Source: Methanocella conradii HZ254 (GTDB taxonomy: Archaea > Halobacteriota > Methanocellia > Methanocellales > Methanocellaceae). From it: 64,000 nucleotides of DNA. Below, piece after piece: positions 1 to 9,053 of this stretch. The notes under the pieces were generated by a model that made no database searches, had not been told where the DNA came from, and was given only the letters and a program-made list of their open reading frames with translations. Location: assembly GCF_000251105.1 (NCBI RefSeq), contig NC_017034.1:992001-1056000 (forward strand), in the 5' to 3' direction. Made by a program: the position numbers and the translations under genes. Position 1 is the stretch's first letter. Each line of letters opens with the position of its first letter.

Positions 1-25
1 TCATAGATGCGCCAGAGGCATGTCA

Positions 26-2467
26 ATGACTGAGTTCCCCAAAAAATATGACCCAAAGGAGATTGAGCCCAGGATACAAAAGTTCTGGGAAGAGGAGAAG
101 ATCTTTAAGTTTGACCCTACCAGCGAGAGGCCTACCTATTCTATAGATACGCCTCCTCCTACGCTGTCAGGCTATATCCACATGGGACATGTCATGTCGT
201 ACTCGCAGGCGGAGTTCGTGGCCCGATACCAGCGCATGAAAGGAAAGAACGTCTTCTACCCTATGGGCTTTGACGATAATGGCCTTCCCACCGAGCGCTT
301 TGTCGAGAAGAAGTATAAGGTTAACATAAAGGAGATAGGCCGCGAGGAGTTCATCAAGCTTTGCCTCAAGGAGACCGAGATAGGAGGCGCAAACTACCGG
401 AACGTCTGGACGAGGCTGGGCATATCGGTGGACTGGAGCCTGCTGTATTCTACTATTAATAAGCGCTGCCAGCGTATCTCCCAGCGGTCTTTCATAGACA
501 TCTACAAAAAAGGCAGGATAGAGAGGCGCAACGAGCCGGCCATATGGTGCCCCCTTTGTGAGACCTCGCTTGCCCAGGCGGACGTGGAGGACTCCGAGCC
601 CCGGAAATCGTTCCTTAATACGATTAAGTTTAAGGGGGAGGATGGCGCTGACCTTTTGATTGCAACCTCAAGGCCCGAGCTTTTATCGTCGTGCGTGGCG
701 CTGCTGGTAAACCCCGGGGACGAGCGCTATAAGCACCTCGTCGGTAAGACGGCTATAACTCCGCTTTTTAACGAAAAGGTGCCCATACTGGCAGACATAA
801 AGGTAGACCCGGAGTTCGGCACTGGCATGGTCATGGTGTGCACGTTCGGGGACAAGACGGATATAGACTGGTGGAGGCAGTTCGGCCTGCCGCTAAAGCT
901 TTCCATCAACGCTAACGGCACTATGAACGATAACGCACAAAAATATAAGGGCATGACCATCACGGAGTGCAGGAAGCAAATCATCGAGGACTTAAAGGAG
1001 GCCGGGCTGCTCGTGGAGCAGAAGCCCATCGAGCACGTCATGAACGTGCACGAGCGCTGCGGGACGCCGGTGGAATACTACGTAACGCAGCAATGGTTCA
1101 TCAAGATACTCGACCTCAAGGATGAGCTGCTTGCGCAGGGCGCGAAGCTTAAATGGTACCCTGAGCGTATGAAAGTCAGATACGATACATGGATAAACGG
1201 CCTCAAGTGGGATTGGTGTATATCAAGGCAGCGCTACTTTGGCGTTCCGTTCCCGTTGTGGTATTGCAAGAAGTGTGGCGCCGTGGCATTAGCGGATGAG
1301 AGCCAGCTTCCGGTAGACCCCATGGCCACAAAGCCTCTACGCCCGTGCGAAAAGTGTGGCTCTACGGAGTTTGAGCCAGAAAGGGACGTAATGGATACGT
1401 GGGCGACCTCCTCAGTCACTCCACTCATCAACTCGAACTGGGGCGAGCCCAACTCTATCATCGATAAAATATACCCGATGAGCCTGAGGCCGCAGGCCCA
1501 CGAGATCATCAGGACGTGGCTCTTCTATACAGTGATAAAGAGCTACCTGCATACCAACAGCCTGCCCTGGACTACAGTCATGATATCCGGCCACGGCCTG
1601 GACCCGCATGGCAAGGCGATGCACAAGTCCAAGGGCAACATAGTTGAGCCGCTGCCCATAGTGGACAAGTACAGCGCCGACGCCCTGAGGTGGTGGGCCG
1701 CATCGGCAAAGCTGGGCGACGACCTCCCATTCAAGGAAAAAGAAGTCGTGTATGGCCAAAAGTTCATAAATAAGCTCTTCAACGCCTCCAGGTTCGTATC
1801 CATCCACATCAAGGGATATAAGCCAGAGGAGCCAGAGCTGGAGCTTATAGACAGGTGGCTGCTCACGAAGCTTAACGATGTCATAAAAGAGAGCACCGAG
1901 AACTTCGAGCGCTACGAGTACAGCAAGGCGAAGGCGCTGACCGAGCAGTTCTTCTGGGGAGACTTCTGCGATAACTATCTTGAGATAGTCAAGGACCGGC
2001 TATACAGGAAGGCAGAGAATGGGGAGAGCGGCAGGGCTGCCATGTATACGGTTTACATGGCATTGCTGAACTCTCTGAAGCTTTTAGCCCCTTTCATACC
2101 TCATATCACCGAGGATGTCTATCAGCGCCTGTTCAGGGATAATGAGGGCGACATCAGCCTGCACGTCTCGAGATGGCCCGAGCCGAACTATCACTGGACC
2201 GACATTGAGGCGTTGAGGCTGGGCAACATGGCCGTAGCAATGCTCTCAAGCCTGAGGCAATACAAGAACTCCCAGAACATGGCTCAGAACGCGTCCCTAT
2301 CCAGGGTAATCATCATGAGCGACGGCCTGGACGCCGATATCAGGCGCTTCGACCAGGTTTTGAAGGATGCCATGAAAATATCGCAGATCTCTTATGGCAC
2401 GGTAGAGCGCCCGGATGCTGTGCTGGTGATAGGCGGCACGGAGATAAAGATGCAAATAGAAAAATAA
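26..2467 (+). CDS. valS: Valyl-tRNA synthetase
   Basis: Class Ia aminoacyl-tRNA synthetase that charges tRNA-Val with valine in the cytoplasm. The HIGH signature is HMGH at about residues 52-55, and the KMSKS loop appears as HKSKGN at about 533-538, with H in place of the usual M/S. An editing insertion and Cys-pair zinc-ribbon segments (CPLC, CKKC, CEKC) lie between, followed by an anticodon-binding helical domain. At 813 residues it has the usual archaeal ValRS size. I chose the second ATG, at 26, because GAGG at 15-18 is 7 nt upstream; the in-frame ATG at 20 is only 1 nt from that site. The upstream gene lies outside the window. Confidence 0.97.
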   Translation: MTEFPKKYDPKEIEPRIQKFWEEEKIFKFDPTSERPTYSIDTPPPTLSGYIHMGHVMSYSQAEFVARYQRMKGKNVFYPMGFDDNGLPTERFVEKKYKVNIKEIGREEFIKLCLKETEIGGANYRNVWTRLGISVDWSLLYSTINKRCQRISQRSFIDIYKKGRIERRNEPAIWCPLCETSLAQADVEDSEPRKSFLNTIKFKGEDGADLLIATSRPELLSSCVALLVNPGDERYKHLVGKTAITPLFNEKVPILADIKVDPEFGTGMVMVCTFGDKTDIDWWRQFGLPLKLSINANGTMNDNAQKYKGMTITECRKQIIEDLKEAGLLVEQKPIEHVMNVHERCGTPVEYYVTQQWFIKILDLKDELLAQGAKLKWYPERMKVRYDTWINGLKWDWCISRQRYFGVPFPLWYCKKCGAVALADESQLPVDPMATKPLRPCEKCGSTEFEPERDVMDTWATSSVTPLINSNWGEPNSIIDKIYPMSLRPQAHEIIRTWLFYTVIKSYLHTNSLPWTTVMISGHGLDPHGKAMHKSKGNIVEPLPIVDKYSADALRWWAASAKLGDDLPFKEKEVVYGQKFINKLFNASRFVSIHIKGYKPEEPELELIDRWLLTKLNDVIKESTENFERYEYSKAKALTEQFFWGDFCDNYLEIVKDRLYRKAENGESGRAAMYTVYMALLNSLKLLAPFIPHITEDVYQRLFRDNEGDISLHVSRWPEPNYHWTDIEALRLGNMAVAMLSSLRQYKNSQNMAQNASLSRVIIMSDGLDADIRRFDQVLKDAMKISQISYGTVERPDAVLVIGGTEIKMQIEK

Positions 2468-2492
2468 GCGTTAGCCGGTATGGGCCATCTTT

Positions 2493-2984
2493 TTATGCTT
2501 TTGTCATGGACGGCACGCCCGCCTTTTTGGATACCCAGTCAAATACCACTCCCAGCAGGCCTCCCCAGATGATAGCTGCCACGAGTGCCGTGACTATCCC
2601 CGTCGTGGTCAACGACGTCGGCAGCGTCCCTCCTGCCTTTAATATTATAGGTATCAGCAACCCGAAGACCACCCAGATTGCAAGCAGGAATACTATCCCC
2701 TTTGTCACACTATTCCCCGTCGGAATGCTCTCGATGATGGCTCCAAAGATGGCGCCCAGGATTAGCCCGATGATCGCCATAAAGAGCAAGAGCGTGATCA
2801 TCGCCGTTAGCGAAGCCGCAGCAAAGCCTACGGCTGGCAGCATGCCACCAAAAACGGACCGCACGTCCACGAATGCCAGGAGAGATGCCAGCCCAATCAG
2901 GGCCATCAATATGGATAATACGCCCATAATGACTCCAGTTATAATGCCTGCTATCGCGCCATTGCCAATATCTTTACTCGCCAT
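2493..2984 (-). CDS. Small integral membrane protein, Gly/Ala/Ile-rich
   Basis: Unrecognised 163-residue protein made almost entirely of hydrophobic, glycine-rich stretches (about residues 10-38, 46-85, 95-115 and 125-150), consistent with four or five membrane spans. It ends in a short basic tail. There are no catalytic motifs and no signal peptide separate from the first span. The ATG at 2984 is preceded by GGGAGG, a strong ribosome binding site. It is convergent with valS, leaving 25 nt between the stops. Function unknown; the fold resembles the small DUF5518-like membrane proteins common in methanogens, but I cannot assign the family firmly. Confidence 0.75.
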   Translation of the reverse strand: MASKDIGNGAIAGIITGVIMGVLSILMALIGLASLLAFVDVRSVFGGMLPAVGFAAASLTAMITLLLFMAIIGLILGAIFGAIIESIPTGNSVTKGIVFLLAIWVVFGLLIPIILKAGGTLPTSLTTTGIVTALVAAIIWGGLLGVVFDWVSKKAGVPSMTKA

Positions 2985-3155
2985 AGTATACCTCCCATGC
3001 CTTTAGACTATAATCGGCAAATATGGCCTGATTTTGTTCAGATTTCGTTTAAATAATGTATCGTCTTTTTCCATAAGACTTGTCCGTTTTTAAAACAGGT
3101 CAAATTAAAGCTTGTTTTATAAAGAGCAAAATAAAATATGAAGAAGAGAGCGTCT

Positions 3156-4010
3156 TTATAGTTTTTTCATCGTGGCTACGGCAGCGCCCAGCATCGCCAG
3201 CGCTGCCAGCATCGTGAAGCCTGGAGACGGCTTGGGCGTGGGCGTCCCGGCAGGTATCGCCGTTGGCGTGGCCGTCGGCACGCCAGTCATAACCTTCCAG
3301 GTCTTAATTGTCAGGTTTTTAATGCCCTCATCCGGGACGTTAACTGTAAACTTATTATTCGTCGCGTCCGGGTACTGGATCGAGTAGGCCATGTCTGTGG
3401 ACTTATCCACGTAGTCTAGCCTGGATGGTATGACCCTGAAGCTATACTTCCCGCTTCCTACGACGTCCATGCTAAACGTGCCGTCCGGGTTCGGGTTTGT
3501 CCTAACCGAGAAGCCGCTCTCGTTAATAGCATATATCGTCAGGTCCGTGACGCTCGTCACGTTATTGTAGTTACCCGGGTCGAAAGGTATGGTCCCGCTT
3601 ATCGTCGGGTATGCCACTTTCATCGCCGGGATAGTTACGTTCTTCAGGCCCTGGTCGGGCACCACCTTTATGAAAACGTTTGCCGTTCCATCGGGGTAAA
3701 ATATCGAGTACGAAGCGTTGGTCGTCTTGTTTAAATAGTCTAGCTTAGACGGCTCCACCCTAAAGCTATAAGTGCCATTTCCTGGCAATATCATGCTAAA
3801 ATTGCCGTATGCGTCTGGGTTAACCTTTATTTCGGCGCCGCCAGGCCCTATCGCATATATAGTCAAATTGGCAGCGCTTTTAACTCCATTCAAGTTATCA
3901 GGGTCAAACGGGATGGACCCGCTGACAATGGCCTGGGCATATGCATTTGAGGCTAAAGCCCCTACCAGCATGATCGCCGTCATAAGCAAACATAACTGCA
4001 ACTTACGCAT
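3156..4010 (-). CDS. Secreted two-repeat surface protein with PGF-CTERM sorting signal
   Basis: A cleavable signal peptide occupies about residues 1-25 (LLMTAIMLVGALASNAYAQA). Two tandem homologous domains follow, about 28-133 and 134-240. Each begins with SGxIPFDPxN, contains LTIYAI and YSFRV, and ends near KNxTI. They are probably beta-sandwich domains with many N-glycosylation sequons. A Thr/Pro-rich linker leads to a C-terminal tripartite signal: PSPGF, a hydrophobic helix, then KKL. This is the PGF-CTERM archaeosortase A recognition architecture, so the protein is predicted to be exported, cut near PGF and lipid-anchored. The start has GAGG 9 nt upstream. No enzymatic motif is seen. Confidence 0.85.
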   Translation of the reverse strand: MRKLQLCLLMTAIMLVGALASNAYAQAIVSGSIPFDPDNLNGVKSAANLTIYAIGPGGAEIKVNPDAYGNFSMILPGNGTYSFRVEPSKLDYLNKTTNASYSIFYPDGTANVFIKVVPDQGLKNVTIPAMKVAYPTISGTIPFDPGNYNNVTSVTDLTIYAINESGFSVRTNPNPDGTFSMDVVGSGKYSFRVIPSRLDYVDKSTDMAYSIQYPDATNNKFTVNVPDEGIKNLTIKTWKVMTGVPTATPTAIPAGTPTPKPSPGFTMLAALAMLGAAVATMKKL

Positions 4011-4115
4011 AATATTTTTCCTCGCAATCCTATTCTCACATACAAGAAATAAGCTTTTTTGTCTTATACGGTATCCAGGTAAATATTTTATGGTCTGCCG
4101 CTCTTAATGTGAATC

Positions 4116-5333
4116 ATGAATGACCAGACGAGGCTCTTCCTTAAGAGGCGCTTCATGGAGTACTATTCAGGGCATCCTGTAATGGGGCCTCCCGGGCTTG
4201 CGCAGAGGGAGTGGGGCTTCCTCTTTTATGATGACGTGCCCGATAAGTCGAGGCCGGTGCAGATGCATCGCCATAAGTCGTTCAATAGCATTGGTGAATT
4301 GAATGATTATCTGAGGAGTACGGGGCCGCAGCACGCTTACCACTCGGCCGCCTATTACCAGTACCCGCAGGCGCCTACCATGCTTGAGAAGAAATGGCTG
4401 GGAGCAGACCTGGTTTTCGACCTTGACGCCGATCACCTGCCGAACCCGCCCAAGTCTTACTCGGGCATGCTGGAGATGGTCAAGCGCGAGATCATAAGGC
4501 TAATTGACGAATTCTTAATGGATGATTTGGGATTTAGCGAGAAAGACATGGATATCGTTTTTTCCGGGGGCCGGGGCTACCACGTCCATGTAAGGGATGA
4601 GCGGGTAAAGGCTCTAAAAAGCCCTGAGCGCAGGGAGATTGTAGACTATATTTTGGGGACAGGGCTCAATAGCGACCGCATATTTACCAGGGCTACGAAA
4701 ATAGTGGAGGGCTTTAAGGGCCAGAAGACTACTGGCGTCTGGCAAATAAATGGATTCGACGATAATCGGCAGGGCTATGGATGGAGCTTGAGGGTGGCGA
4801 GGTACATCTCGGACAAGCTGGCCGATATAGGCCGCCTCGAGGATAAGGAGGCAAAAAAGGTACTAAAAAAATATCAGCTGGATAGCAAGCAGGCGGGAGA
4901 CCTTCTGGCTATATCGCGAAGCCCGGCAGAGCTCAATAAAATAAAGGAGGGGCGGCTCGAGATAAAAGGGAATCTAAAAGGCTTTTTTAAGAACATGCTG
5001 GACGGGACTATAACTGAGTTTAAGGTTGACGTGGCCGGGAAGACCGACGAGCCAGTAACCGCCGACATAAAAAGGCTTATCCGCCTGCCAGGCTCCATCC
5101 ATGGAGGCACGTCGTTCCGCGTAGTGCCGCTCACCAGGAAACAACTCGAAACATTTAATCCCCTTGAGGATGCCATTATATTTGGTGACGAGCCGGTAAG
5201 GGTGCTAGTCCTCAGGCCCCAGGAAGTAGAGGTCAAAGGGAATATATGGCGGGTCAGCGAGGGCGTGGGGCGCCTGCCGGAAAGCGTCGCGATGTTCCTG
5301 ATGTGCCGCGGGTATGCCGAATATGAGCCTTGA
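4116..5333 (+). CDS. priS: DNA primase catalytic (small) subunit PriS
   Basis: Catalytic subunit of the archaeal/eukaryotic-type primase; makes RNA/DNA primers at replication forks with PriL. The metal-binding DxD motif is DLDADH at residues 102-107. The SGGRGYHVH nucleotide-binding motif is at 150-158, and a C-terminal RLPGSIHGGTSF motif carries the conserved histidine. At 405 residues it has the normal length. A TATA-like AAATATTTTATGG lies at about 4080-4092. It overlaps the next gene, a GINS subunit, by 20 nt, so priming and helicase-accessory factors are translationally linked. PriL is not in the window. Confidence 0.96.
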   Translation: MNDQTRLFLKRRFMEYYSGHPVMGPPGLAQREWGFLFYDDVPDKSRPVQMHRHKSFNSIGELNDYLRSTGPQHAYHSAAYYQYPQAPTMLEKKWLGADLVFDLDADHLPNPPKSYSGMLEMVKREIIRLIDEFLMDDLGFSEKDMDIVFSGGRGYHVHVRDERVKALKSPERREIVDYILGTGLNSDRIFTRATKIVEGFKGQKTTGVWQINGFDDNRQGYGWSLRVARYISDKLADIGRLEDKEAKKVLKKYQLDSKQAGDLLAISRSPAELNKIKEGRLEIKGNLKGFFKNMLDGTITEFKVDVAGKTDEPVTADIKRLIRLPGSIHGGTSFRVVPLTRKQLETFNPLEDAIIFGDEPVRVLVLRPQEVEVKGNIWRVSEGVGRLPESVAMFLMCRGYAEYEP

Positions 5334-5952
5334 AGATCTGCAACTCATACTGACGAAAGAGCGAGAGATAGACGAGCTGCAAGAGCTTGGCGACTCTTTC
5401 TACGAGAATGCGGCCCTGTACATTAAAAAGCTCGAAGAGGCGAGGAGCGAGGCCACGAATTACCGCGAGGCGGACATGATAAGCGACGAGCTAAAGAACG
5501 CCCGCATGGTGCTGGAAGGAATATTCGACAGGAGGCGCAGCAAGATAATCGACGCGGCAATAAACGCCGCCTCCGGCATAAAAATAGACGTAAAAGGGCT
5601 AACGTCGAAAGAAAAAACGATGTACGAGACAATCGTGGCCGCACTGGAGCGGGGCCGCAACGAAATCCTCATCCCGATCCTCGAGCCTACGCCCCTCCAA
5701 AATCCTGCAAAAAATATATTAGGGGAGACGACCACTAAGGAAAAGCCCATCGAAAATTCTTTAACCTATGATAATCATGTAGATGAAGACCTTATGATGG
5801 TTAAAGTGCTAAAAGACGTCCCCCGCTTCGTGGGAGTCGATGGGAGGCACTACCACTTATCCAGCGAGGACATAGTAGTCCTTCCAAAGGCGAACGCGCT
5901 GGTACTGTGCAAGAAAAACGTTGCCATACCCTTGCAAAACCCGCAGGGCTAA
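5314..5952 (+). CDS. gins51: DNA replication complex GINS subunit (Gins51 type)
   Basis: GINS tetramer component that bridges MCM helicase and primase. The N-terminal half is the helical A domain, with charged coiled segments such as LEEARSEATNYREADMISDELKN split across residues 30-65. A low-complexity linker spans about 120-155. The C-terminal B domain includes VPRFVGVDGRHYHLSSEDIV, characteristic of archaeal Gins51. The start overlaps the priS end; ATG at 5314 and ATG at 5323 (MSLEDL) are both possible and neither has a decisive ribosome binding site. The priS-gins51 pairing is a common archaeal arrangement. Confidence 0.92.
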   Translation: MPNMSLEDLQLILTKEREIDELQELGDSFYENAALYIKKLEEARSEATNYREADMISDELKNARMVLEGIFDRRRSKIIDAAINAASGIKIDVKGLTSKEKTMYETIVAALERGRNEILIPILEPTPLQNPAKNILGETTTKEKPIENSLTYDNHVDEDLMMVKVLKDVPRFVGVDGRHYHLSSEDIVVLPKANALVLCKKNVAIPLQNPQG

Positions 5953-5960
5953 GGGGTTAA

Positions 5961-5970
5961 CCATATAAAT
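5961..5970 (+). promoter_or_regulatory. TATA box of the L44e-S27e-aIF2alpha-Nop10 operon
   Basis: CCATATAAAT lies 26-35 nt upstream of the L44e start, with an AGGTG ribosome binding site at 5983-5987. The spacing implies a very short leader. Confidence 0.6.
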
Positions 5971-5995
5971 CTAAACGCAAAAAGGTGTATATCAC

Positions 5996-6277
5996 ATGAA
6001 GATGCCGAAAAAGTACATGACGTACTGTCCATATTGTAAGACTCATACTGAGCACGAGGTGGAGAAGGTCAAGAAAGGAAGGGCCTCCTCCCTGACGAGG
6101 ATCGAGCGCCAGAAGGCAAGGTCCTTTGGCATCGGCAATAGAGGAAAATTCTCGAAGGTGCCCGGCGGCGATAAGCCCACCAAGAGGCTCCACATAAGGC
6201 TTAGGTGCCTCAAGTGTAAGAAGGCAATAGTCAAGCCCGGGATAAGGATACAGAAGTTCGAGCTTGTAGAAGAGTAA
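5996..6277 (+). CDS. rpl44e: 50S ribosomal protein L44e
   Basis: 93-residue zinc-ribbon ribosomal protein near the E site of the large subunit. The zinc ligands are CPYC (about residues 11-14) and CLKC (about 73-76). The middle carries the basic motif SLTRIERQKARSFGIGNRGK. Length and motifs match archaeal L44e. The start is ATG 5996 with AGGTG 8 nt upstream; ATG 6002 is a weaker alternative. It is the first gene of the conserved archaeal operon L44e-S27e-aIF2alpha-Nop10. Confidence 0.97.
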   Translation: MKMPKKYMTYCPYCKTHTEHEVEKVKKGRASSLTRIERQKARSFGIGNRGKFSKVPGGDKPTKRLHIRLRCLKCKKAIVKPGIRIQKFELVEE

Positions 6278-6292
6278 GTGAAGGTGACCTTC

Positions 6293-6469
6293 ATGGATGT
6301 GACGAGGAGCAAGTTCCTTAAGGTAAAGTGCAACGACTGCCAGAACGAGCAGATCATCTTCGGCAACGCCACGACCCGCGTGGACTGCACGGTGTGCGGC
6401 AGGACGCTGGCCGAGCCCAGCGGGGGCAAGGCAATAATAAAAACCCAAATCCTGGAAGTACTCGACTGA
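6293..6469 (+). CDS. rps27e: 30S ribosomal protein S27e
   Basis: 58-residue zinc-finger ribosomal protein. Cys pairs CNDC and CTVC form the zinc site, and the C-terminal GGKAIIKTQILEVL is typical. The open frame begins at GTG 6278, directly after the L44e stop, but ATG 6293 is the better start: AAGGTGA at 6281-6287 is a good ribosome binding site 5 nt upstream, and MDVTRSKFLKVKC aligns with the family N-terminus. Co-transcribed with L44e and aIF2alpha. Confidence 0.96.
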   Translation: MDVTRSKFLKVKCNDCQNEQIIFGNATTRVDCTVCGRTLAEPSGGKAIIKTQILEVLD

Positions 6470-6488
6470 ATAGAGGTATAAGCGCATC

Positions 6489-7292
6489 ATGACGAAAGGA
6501 TGGCCAAATCCAGGGGAACTCGTCGTCTGCACCGTCACAAAGGTTGTAGACTTCGGCGCGTTCGTCCAGCTTGACGAATATGATAACAAGGAGGGCTTGA
6601 TTCACATCTCCGAGGTGGCATCGGGGTGGGTCAAGTATATCCGGGACCACGTCCGGGAAGGGCAGAAGATAGTCTGTAAAGTGCTGGACGTCAACCCGAA
6701 GAGGGGCCACATTGACCTTTCGTTCAAGGACGTTAACGAGCATCAGCGCCGCGAAACGATCCAGCTCTGGAAGAATGACCAGAAAGCGTCCAAGTGGCTC
6801 CAGTTCGTGGCGGCTGAAGCCAAAATACCGCCAGAAAGTTTAGAAGAGATAAAGGATAAGATACGGGACGAGTATGGCAACCTTTACGCCGCTTTTGAGG
6901 ACGCCGCCCAGGGCAACATGAAATCCATAAACAAGCTCGGCCTCGCCCCTAACGTGGTCGAAGCTCTAGTAAAGGTCGCAAAGGATAACGTCAAGATCCC
7001 ATCCGTGGACATTTCGGGCTACGTGGACATAATATGCCCGACGCCAAACGGGATTGACGTCATCAAGAAGGCCCTTAAGGCGGCCGGGTCGGTAGAGGGC
7101 GGAGACGGGGTCACCGTGGAGATAACATACGTTGGAGCGCCGCGTTACCGTATAAGGGTGGTGGCTCCGGACTACAAGAAAGCGGAGAACATCCTTAAGC
7201 AGGCTGCCATGCAGGCGATAGAGCAGGTCAAGAAACACGGCGGTGAAGGCGAGTTTCACCGGCACATGGAAGAGGCCAAGTCGTTCCAATGA
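6489..7292 (+). CDS. eif2a: Translation initiation factor aIF2 alpha subunit
   Basis: Alpha subunit of the heterotrimeric aIF2, which delivers Met-tRNAi to the 30S subunit. Residues 8-85 form an S1/OB domain (PGELVVCTVTKVVDFGAFVQ, IHISEV, KGHIDLS-like). A helical domain follows, and then the C-terminal alpha/beta domain that binds gamma (VTVEITYVGAPRYRI). It has the usual length at 267 residues. Its stop overlaps the Nop10 start as ATGA, showing translational coupling. Confidence 0.97.
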   Translation: MTKGWPNPGELVVCTVTKVVDFGAFVQLDEYDNKEGLIHISEVASGWVKYIRDHVREGQKIVCKVLDVNPKRGHIDLSFKDVNEHQRRETIQLWKNDQKASKWLQFVAAEAKIPPESLEEIKDKIRDEYGNLYAAFEDAAQGNMKSINKLGLAPNVVEALVKVAKDNVKIPSVDISGYVDIICPTPNGIDVIKKALKAAGSVEGGDGVTVEITYVGAPRYRIRVVAPDYKKAENILKQAAMQAIEQVKKHGGEGEFHRHMEEAKSFQ

Positions 7293-7441
7293 AGGCAAAG
7301 ATGAAAAAGTGCCCTGAATGCGGTACATACACTTTTAGCGAGAGTTGCCCTAAATGTGGGGGGAAGACTATAAATCCCGTCCCGGCGAGATATTCACCAT
7401 TGGATGCCTATGGAAAGTATAGGCGTCTTGCCAAGAAGTGA
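7289..7441 (+). CDS. nop10: H/ACA snoRNP protein Nop10
   Basis: 50-residue protein, short enough to be missed by length-limited gene calling. It reads MKAKMKKCPECGTYTFSE, then CPKCGG and PARYSPLDAYGKYRR. The two Cys pairs form the zinc ribbon, and the PxRYSPxDxYxxYR segment binds the Cbf5 pseudouridine synthase. It is a core subunit of the guide-RNA pseudouridylation complex. The ATG overlaps the aIF2alpha stop (ATGA), and the position after aIF2alpha is conserved in archaea. The stop is TGA at 7439-7441. Confidence 0.96.
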   Translation: MKAKMKKCPECGTYTFSESCPKCGGKTINPVPARYSPLDAYGKYRRLAKK

Positions 7442-7450
7442 TACTTTAGT

Positions 7451-8221
7451 ATGAACGAGACAACCGTCGTCGAATACGGCGAAATAGCCTTAAATGAGCC
7501 CGTCATGATAGTGGGGCTGCCCGGCATAGGGCTGATAGGCAAGCTCGTCGCTGAGCACCTCATCGGTGAGCTTAAGGCTGAGAAGGTTATGGAGATATTC
7601 TCCCCGAGCTTCCCTCCCCAGGTAAACGTGAACCCAGATGGCACGATAAAGCTGGTCAGCAATGAGGTTTATGCGTGGAAGGGCGATGGTAAGACGCCTG
7701 ACCTGATCATCCTCGTGGGCGACTACCAGAGCGTAACCAACGAGGGCCACTACGAGCTGGCGGGAATATACCTCGATATTGCCGAGAAGTTCAAGGTTAA
7801 GCGCATCTACACTCTGGGTGGCTATGGCACTGGCAAGCTAATCGATGTGCCCCATGTGCTCTACGCTGTCAATAAGCCCGATATCGTGGAGGAGGTTAAG
7901 TCCTATGGCGCCGTTTTCAACGAGGGCGAGCTCTCTGGTGGCATCATAGGCGCTTCGGGCCTTATTCTTGGCCTTGGCGAGCTCAGGGGCATCGAGGCGG
8001 TGTGTTTCATGGGCGAAACCTCTGGCTACCTGGTCGACCCCAAGAGCGCACAGGCGGTGCTGAGCGTGCTCTGTAAGGCTTTGAACCTGTCCGTTGACAC
8101 GAAAGAGCTGGAGGCCCGTGCTCAGGAAATAGAGAAGATCATCACTAAGATCAGGGAGCTTGAGCAGCAGCAACAGCCCAGCCCGAAAGAGTTTACGGCT
8201 GAAGAGAAATACATAGTATAG
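7451..8221 (+). CDS. PAC2-family (proteasome assembly chaperone-like) protein
   Basis: 256 residues with the PAC2/COG2047 pattern: an N-terminal MIVGLPGIGLIGKLVAEHLI, then ILVGDYQS, YTLGGYGTGK, and GGIIGASGLILGLGELRGI. A short C-terminal coiled coil (EIEKIITKIRELEQQQQ) follows. Homologues adopt a phosphorylase-like fold and include the eukaryotic 20S proteasome assembly chaperone; the archaeal role is not settled. It follows Nop10 by 9 nt and is probably part of the same transcript. Confident for family, not for function. Confidence 0.88.
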   Translation: MNETTVVEYGEIALNEPVMIVGLPGIGLIGKLVAEHLIGELKAEKVMEIFSPSFPPQVNVNPDGTIKLVSNEVYAWKGDGKTPDLIILVGDYQSVTNEGHYELAGIYLDIAEKFKVKRIYTLGGYGTGKLIDVPHVLYAVNKPDIVEEVKSYGAVFNEGELSGGIIGASGLILGLGELRGIEAVCFMGETSGYLVDPKSAQAVLSVLCKALNLSVDTKELEARAQEIEKIITKIRELEQQQQPSPKEFTAEEKYIV

Positions 8222-8236
8222 CCAGCCATCTTTATT

Positions 8237-9037
8237 TTATTTAAATGCTTTAGCCATTAGCTCTTCAAGCTTTTCATAGTCTACCGCCGCCGTCATGTCC
8301 ATGGAAAGTGGCGTCACCGATATCTGGTTTTTCTTCATGACAGCGTGCAGGTCCGTACCTTCATCGGCGTCCTCGACTAGAGTGCCATCTATCCAGTAAT
8401 ACGGCCTCCCCCTCGGGTCACGCCTGCTATGCACCCTTGTGTGATACATCTTCCTCGCCAGACGGGTTACCACTACCTTTGTGCCAGGCAAGGCATTTGA
8501 AGGGATATTCACGTTGAGGACGTCCACGCCCTTCGGAAGCTTCCCGTCCAGGACGCACTTCGCCAGTTTCCTTACAATGTTTATCGCTGCTCCGTAATCC
8601 CTCTTATAATTAGTATCTGCGAACTTGTCCCCCTCGTCCTCGACGCGGATGGACACCGCGATGGCGGGCACCCCCTGCCCCGCCGCCTCAAGCGCGGCTC
8701 CGATGGTGCCGGAAGTCGTTGCCGCCTCGGTGCTCAAATTCTCGCCAATATTAAATCCTGAAATGACCAGGTCTGGTTTCCTTTTCATTGCCACGAACAT
8801 GCCTATTATCACAGCATCCGTGGGAGTGCCGCTTACGCTATAGACGGTCGTCCCGTTCACTTTAAGCCTGGAGAGCCTGAGAGGCTCGAAAAGCGTCATG
8901 GAGCGCCCCACGGCGCTCTGCTGGGTTGCAGGCGCGACGACCGTTACGTCCCCTAAGTCTTTTACTGCCTCATATGCGGCTAGCAGCCCTGATGAGTTGA
9001 CGCCATCGTCATTCGTGATCAATATACGGTATTTCAT
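8237..9037 (-). CDS. surE: 5'-nucleotidase SurE
   Basis: Metal-dependent nucleoside monophosphate phosphatase. The N-terminal ILITNDDGVNSSGL carries the catalytic NDDG (residues 9-12). VSGFNIGENLS and SGTIGAALEA are further SurE signatures, and a C-terminal dimerisation segment follows. The start is set at ATG 9037 (MKYRILITNDDG), the family N-terminus. An upstream ATG at 9064 would add nine residues and overlap the MFS gene. It lies 16 nt downstream of that gene on the same strand. Confidence 0.95.
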   Translation of the reverse strand: MKYRILITNDDGVNSSGLLAAYEAVKDLGDVTVVAPATQQSAVGRSMTLFEPLRLSRLKVNGTTVYSVSGTPTDAVIIGMFVAMKRKPDLVISGFNIGENLSTEAATTSGTIGAALEAAGQGVPAIAVSIRVEDEGDKFADTNYKRDYGAAINIVRKLAKCVLDGKLPKGVDVLNVNIPSNALPGTKVVVTRLARKMYHTRVHSRRDPRGRPYYWIDGTLVEDADEGTDLHAVMKKNQISVTPLSMDMTAAVDYEKLEELMAKAFK

Positions 9038-9053
9038 CGTTTCCCTAATGGGC

